Shown piece after piece: positions 63,501 through 64,000 of a stretch of 64,000 nt of DNA; positions within the stretch are counted from its first letter, which is position 1; each line of letters opens with the position of its first letter. The notes under the pieces were generated by a model. It ran no database searches. It worked only from the letters and a program-made list of their open reading frames with translations, and had not been told where the DNA came from. This DNA is from Hoplostethus atlanticus (Eukaryota > Chordata > Actinopteri > Trachichthyiformes > Trachichthyidae): assembly GCA_034670405.1 (NCBI GenBank), contig JAXDDX010000003.1:6450001-6514000 (forward strand), read 5' to 3'. A program made the position numbers and the translations under genes.

Positions 63501-64000
63501 TTAGCTGGCCAGGTGCCAGTCTACAGGGATGAGGGAGGCGGATATCTGGGTGTGGGACGGGGACTCAACATCTCCCACCCTAAAGACTATACCTTCCCAG
63601 AGGATGGAAAGCCCCATGTGGATGGCTCCCTAACAGCCATAGTGGCCAGTGATGAGGAGCTGAGGGGCAGCTATAACTGGGACTACCTACTGAACTGGTG
63701 CCCCCAGTTCCAACCCTTAGCTAACGTATTCACAGAAATAGCACGATTAAAGGATGAGACAGCTCCTCCTAATCCTCGCAGGTCATTTCATCACAAAGCA
63801 AAGGCCGAGCCAAGAATTGACCCTCCGCCTCTTATTACCTCTGTGGCTCATCCCGGGGCCAAAACTGTACCTCCTAAGCCTGCCGTGGGGAGGACATTCC
63901 CCCACCTGGCTTCCTTGCGGAGATCTCCCCTCAGCAGTGAGGGATCCATCTCCTCAGTTGCCATGTCTCCCAGTTTCTCCCCCTCCCTCTCGCCGCTGGC
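47396..64000 (+). CDS. dchs1: Dachsous-type giant cadherin (DCHS1-like), partial gene: 19 exons, 5' and 3' ends outside the window
   Basis: This span encodes about 2,650 residues of a single-pass giant cadherin: 22 cadherin repeats with DxNDNxPxF, LDRE/LDFE and DxDxG calcium-binding motifs, then a transmembrane helix (about 62985-63062) and a ~310-residue cytoplasmic region. The tail carries motifs I recognise from vertebrate DCHS1: [44 protein letters not shown] and [13 protein letters not shown]. In the family, Dachsous binds Fat4-type cadherins on neighbouring cells and passes planar polarity and Hippo signals. Exons were joined by splice sites and phase: 47396-47584, 48294-48525, 48641-48877, 49303-50331, 51075-51262, 51347-51443, 51891-52048, 53543-54390, 56396-56635, 57306-57431, 57524-57733, 57825-58691, 58827-58940, 59036-59247, 59550-59701, 60029-60159, 60491-60777, 60873-61014, 61516-64000. 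One exon (53543-54390) has a 1-base frameshift. DCHS2 is the main alternative; the tail favours DCHS1. The start codon, EC1-EC5 and the stop codon lie outside. Confidence 0.88.
47585..48293 (+). other. dchs1: dchs1 intron (709 nt)
   Basis: It runs from donor gtgagc to acceptor ttcgcag. It contains a short tandem duplication: tccaaatgaaaagcct at 47956-47971 and again at 47985-48000. Nothing else is recognisable. Confidence 0.85.
48294..48525 (+). CDS. dchs1: dchs1 coding exon: end of EC6, first half of EC7
   Basis: The exon starts in phase 0 after ttccttcgcag and ends in phase 1 (ACA G) before the rather weak donor gtcggt. It encodes the EC6 calcium linker [10 protein letters not shown], then the first half of EC7 with [10 protein letters not shown] and LNKDTG. 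Reading on past this point gives a frame with no cadherin similarity, while splicing to 48641 restores [11 protein letters not shown]. Confidence 0.88.
48526..48640 (+). other. dchs1: dchs1 short intron (115 nt)
   Basis: It runs from the weak donor gtcggt to acceptor tgttttgtag. Its removal restores the cadherin frame. The sequence itself is plain. Confidence 0.85.
48641..48877 (+). CDS. dchs1: dchs1 coding exon: second half of EC7, start of EC8
   Basis: Phase 1 at both ends; acceptor tgttttgtag, donor gtaggt. The exon encodes [10 protein letters not shown] through [14 protein letters not shown] and then the first strands of EC8 ([18 protein letters not shown]). The EC7-EC8 junction lacks the DxNDN calcium motif, having [11 protein letters not shown] instead. 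The codon-rich GC content contrasts with the AT-richer introns on both sides. Confidence 0.9.
48878..49302 (+). other. dchs1: dchs1 intron (425 nt) with a CT microsatellite
   Basis: It runs from donor gtaggt to a strong pyrimidine-rich acceptor. A (CT)n tract of about 32 nt lies at 48931-48962, early in the intron. Nothing else is recognised. Confidence 0.88.
48931..48962 (+). repeat. (CT)n microsatellite inside a dchs1 intron
   Basis: About 16 CT units, starting 54 nt after the donor. Confidence 0.93.
49303..50331 (+). CDS. dchs1: dchs1 coding exon: EC8 to first half of EC11
   Basis: A 1,029-nt exon, phase 1 at both ends; acceptor ctttctctctgctttcag, donor gttagt. It encodes most of EC8 (ending [10 protein letters not shown]), all of EC9 (ending AENDQGPVF, a degenerate linker), all of EC10 (ending [10 protein letters not shown]) and the first half of EC11 ([11 protein letters not shown] ... 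INSHTG). The open frame is uninterrupted. The antisense open frames over it are shadows. Confidence 0.93.
50332..51074 (+). other. dchs1: dchs1 intron (743 nt)
   Basis: It runs from donor gttagt to acceptor ccctccccag. No repeats or secondary features are recognised in it. Confidence 0.88.
51075..51262 (+). CDS. dchs1: dchs1 coding exon: second half of EC11, start of EC12
   Basis: Phase 1 in, phase 0 out; acceptor ccctccccag, donor gtgatg. It reads [16 protein letters not shown], then the valine run of strand F and the linker DDNDNTPAF, and ends with the first strand of EC12 (KVLIMQ). The split glycine codon joins it to the previous exon at HTG|E. Confidence 0.92.
51347..51443 (+). CDS. dchs1: dchs1 coding exon: EC12, strands A-C
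   Basis: A small 97-nt exon, phase 0 in and phase 1 out; acceptor ttcacccctag, donor gtacag. It encodes [16 protein letters not shown] followed by [16 protein letters not shown], with the DxDxG-type calcium motif present as DPDEG. The adjoining introns are short on the left (84 nt) and 447 nt on the right. Confidence 0.9.
51444..51890 (+). other. dchs1: dchs1 intron (447 nt) with a short 11-mer repeat
   Basis: The 11-mer tgtacctcttc occurs three times at 51672-51706, two copies abutting and the third 2 nt further on. The rest is plain AT-rich intron. Confidence 0.85.
51891..52048 (+). CDS. dchs1: dchs1 coding exon: EC12, second half
   Basis: 158 nt, phase 1 in and phase 0 out; acceptor gtcacccccag, donor gtcaga. 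It encodes [18 protein letters not shown], then [21 protein letters not shown]. The LDRE motif is replaced by LSHSERAEY, and the repeat ends in the next exon without a DxNDN linker ([10 protein letters not shown]). Confidence 0.9.
52049..53542 (+). other. dchs1: dchs1 intron (1,494 nt) with a long CT microsatellite
   Basis: It runs from donor gtcaga to acceptor tttgctgcag. It contains a (TC)n tract of about 48 nt at 52874-52921. No coding similarity was found in the rest. Confidence 0.88.
52874..52921 (+). repeat. (TC)n microsatellite inside a dchs1 intron
   Basis: About 24 TC units, uninterrupted. Confidence 0.95.
53543..54390 (+). CDS. dchs1: dchs1 coding exon: end of EC12 to first half of EC15, with a +1 frameshift
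   Basis: 848 nt; acceptor tctttgctgcag, donor gtgagt. In the entry frame it encodes the end of EC12 and all of EC13 up to DSNDHAPRF at 53896. That frame then runs into a stop at 53927-53929. From 53898 the next frame carries the continuation without a gap: [16 protein letters not shown] of EC14, [10 protein letters not shown], then EC15 to LNPNTG. Entry phase 0 and exit phase 1 require a length of 3n+1, but 848 is 3n+2, so one base is surplus, most simply one of the three T at 53894-53896. Cadherin similarity is strong on both sides. Error or rare allele is likelier than long-standing decay. Confidence 0.88.
54486..54516 (+). repeat. (CA)n microsatellite
   Basis: About 15 CA units in the intron after the frameshifted exon. 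Confidence 0.93.
54632..54690 (+). repeat. Mixed CA/CG alternating tract
   Basis: Alternating CA with CACG and CGCA units over about 59 nt. Confidence 0.9.
54801..54878 (+). repeat. (TG)n-rich alternating tract
   Basis: Interrupted TG repeats with a cgtacgcacacacgtgtg core near 54855-54872. It is roughly the complement of the CA/CG tract 110 nt upstream. Confidence 0.9.
56396..56635 (+). CDS. dchs1: dchs1 coding exon: second half of EC15, start of EC16
   Basis: 240 nt, phase 1 at both ends; acceptor ttcttctttatacag, donor gtgaga. It encodes [29 protein letters not shown] and the linker DVNDEVPWF, then EC16 from [12 protein letters not shown] to SASDLDQ. The linker has E in place of the usual last N of DxNDN. 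Confidence 0.92.
56636..57305 (+). other. dchs1: dchs1 intron (670 nt)
   Basis: It runs from donor gtgaga to acceptor tctgtgtag. It is unremarkable, with no repeat or coding similarity noticed. Confidence 0.87.
57306..57431 (+). CDS. dchs1: dchs1 coding exon: middle of EC16
   Basis: 126 nt, phase 1 at both ends; acceptor ctttctgtgtag, donor gtacct. It reads [15 protein letters not shown], then [17 protein letters not shown] and ends in YTVT. The first glycine codon is completed across the upstream intron (DLDQG|TNGQ). Confidence 0.9.
57524..57733 (+). CDS. dchs1: dchs1 coding exon: end of EC16, start of EC17
   Basis: 210 nt, phase 1 at both ends; acceptor ttgtcctgacag, donor gtgaag. It encodes [18 protein letters not shown], the linker [10 protein letters not shown], then the first half of EC17 ([32 protein letters not shown]). 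Confidence 0.92.
57825..58691 (+). CDS. dchs1: dchs1 coding exon: EC17 to start of EC20
   Basis: 867 nt, phase 1 at both ends; acceptor aaatgtttgcag, donor the weak gtttgg. It encodes the rest of EC17 ([21 protein letters not shown]), all of EC18 ([10 protein letters not shown]), all of EC19, whose end has no calcium linker ([10 protein letters not shown]), and the first strand of EC20 ([10 protein letters not shown]). The large antisense open frame across it is a shadow of the repetitive codon pattern. Confidence 0.93.
58827..58940 (+). CDS. dchs1: dchs1 coding exon: EC20, first half
   Basis: 114 nt, phase 1 at both ends; acceptor tgttttatcctcccag, donor gtaagt. It encodes [17 protein letters not shown], then INYSIFSG and FRISTITG. 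The usual DxDxG calcium motif is degenerate (YPDGSQTG). Confidence 0.88.
59036..59247 (+). CDS. dchs1: dchs1 coding exon: second half of EC20, start of EC21
   Basis: 212 nt, phase 1 in and phase 0 out; acceptor attttttgaattag, donor gtgcag. It encodes [27 protein letters not shown], the linker [10 protein letters not shown] and the first strands of EC21 ([17 protein letters not shown]). LDFE takes the place of LDRE. Confidence 0.9.
59248..59549 (+). other. dchs1: dchs1 intron (302 nt)
   Basis: It runs from donor gtgcag to acceptor tttcctcag. Nothing is recognisable within it. Confidence 0.87.
59550..59701 (+). CDS. dchs1: dchs1 coding exon: EC21, middle
   Basis: 152 nt, phase 0 in and phase 2 out (ends AA, donor gtgagg); acceptor atttcctcag. 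It encodes [37 protein letters not shown] and WTQT. This is the only phase-2 junction among those found here. Confidence 0.9.
59702..60028 (+). other. dchs1: dchs1 intron (327 nt), the only phase-2 intron seen
   Basis: It runs from donor gtgagg to acceptor ttgcactag and splits a lysine codon after its second base. It contains a G run near 59951-59957. Nothing else is recognisable. Confidence 0.87.
60029..60159 (+). CDS. dchs1: dchs1 coding exon: end of EC21, start of EC22
   Basis: 131 nt, phase 2 in and phase 1 out; acceptor ttttgttgcactag, donor gtaagt. It encodes [19 protein letters not shown], the linker [10 protein letters not shown] and the start of EC22 (REIRVPE). Confidence 0.9.
60160..60490 (+). 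other. dchs1: dchs1 intron (331 nt)
   Basis: It runs from donor gtaagt to acceptor aatatacacag, which has a weak pyrimidine tract. Nothing else is recognisable. Confidence 0.85.
60491..60777 (+). CDS. dchs1: dchs1 coding exon: EC22 and start of EC23
   Basis: 287 nt, phase 1 in and phase 0 out; acceptor aatatacacag, which has a weak pyrimidine tract, donor gtagag. It encodes [31 protein letters not shown], the linker [10 protein letters not shown] and the first residues of EC23 (TQDLYQ). Confidence 0.9.
60873..61014 (+). CDS. dchs1: dchs1 coding exon: EC23, first half
   Basis: 142 nt, phase 0 in and phase 1 out; acceptor gtgggtttccgcag, donor gtagga. It encodes [33 protein letters not shown] and FYIDPSN. 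It joins the last exon at a split glycine codon (SNG|TLF). Confidence 0.91.
61015..61515 (+). other. dchs1: dchs1 intron (501 nt)
   Basis: It runs from donor gtagga to acceptor tttccttacag. It is AT-rich with no repeat or coding similarity noticed. Confidence 0.87.
61516..64000 (+). CDS. dchs1: dchs1 last visible exon: EC23 to EC27, transmembrane helix, most of the cytoplasmic tail
   Basis: At least 2,485 nt open without a stop to the window edge, which falls inside a codon; acceptor catttccttacag. It encodes the rest of EC23 ([10 protein letters not shown]), EC24 (DANDNSPAF), EC25 ([10 protein letters not shown]), EC26 ([10 protein letters not shown], degenerate) and the diverged EC27. The membrane-proximal part holds RSKR (62847-62858). 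A hydrophobic helix (about 62985-63062) is followed by [12 protein letters not shown], a stop-transfer signal that places the tail in the cytosol. The tail contains [44 protein letters not shown] and RIDPPPLIT, the latter two matching DCHS1. The tail should end shortly after the window. Confidence 0.93.
62985..63062 (+). other. dchs1: Transmembrane helix and stop-transfer region of the Dachsous protein
   Basis: About 26 hydrophobic residues ([18 protein letters not shown] and on to ALFFV), followed directly by a lysine and arginine cluster. This is the only such segment in the visible protein. Extracellular repeats lie before it and the low-complexity, acidic and serine-rich tail after it. 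Confidence 0.9.

Noticed and set aside
1..64000. CRISPR arrays, operons, phage or toxin-antitoxin type systems
   Set aside because: The window is vertebrate nuclear DNA: split exons, microsatellites and SINE-like repeats. No regularly spaced direct repeats with unique spacers are present.

Overview
The window is eukaryotic, and most likely from a ray-finned (teleost) fish. It holds 19 exons with GT-AG splice junctions, many long dinucleotide microsatellites, tRNA-derived SINE-like fragments of the kind common in teleost genomes, and no bacterial-type gene organisation. No species can be named from the sequence alone.

One gene can be supported, on the + strand at the right-hand end. It is a giant cadherin of the Dachsous family, most like vertebrate DCHS1 (symbol dchs1; whether it is the teleost a or b copy cannot be told here). 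I placed the exons by hand from the translated cadherin repeats, the splice dinucleotides and phase continuity: 19 exons from 47396 to the window edge at 64000. Together they carry about 2,650 codons: 22 cadherin repeats (the first partial), one transmembrane segment and most of the cytoplasmic tail. If the protein has the family's usual 27 repeats, these are EC6 to EC27. The signal peptide and EC1-EC5 then lie upstream of the window, and roughly the last 40-50 residues lie downstream.

Bases 1-47395 contain no recognisable coding exon and are read as one very large intron of the same gene (at least 47.4 kb). It holds SINE-like and other interspersed repeats, a pair of diverged ~400-bp copies of one unidentified element (7.8 kb and 29.5 kb), a fold-back element with ~90-bp inverted arms (34.9-35.2 kb), a perfect 18-bp inverted repeat (36.3 kb), a 15-bp-stem hairpin (16.4 kb), and GA, CT, CA and poly-C tracts. 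The many short open reading frames in this part look like chance.

The most consequential observation is a single-base frameshift in the 848-bp exon at about 53894-53896. The reading frame changes between EC13 and EC14 in an otherwise intact gene, and the flanking intron phases require an exon one base shorter. A sequencing or assembly error, or a rare allele, is likelier than an old pseudogene. Dachsous proteins work at the cell surface as heterophilic partners of Fat cadherins in planar cell polarity and Hippo growth control. I found no sign of a new multi-gene system.
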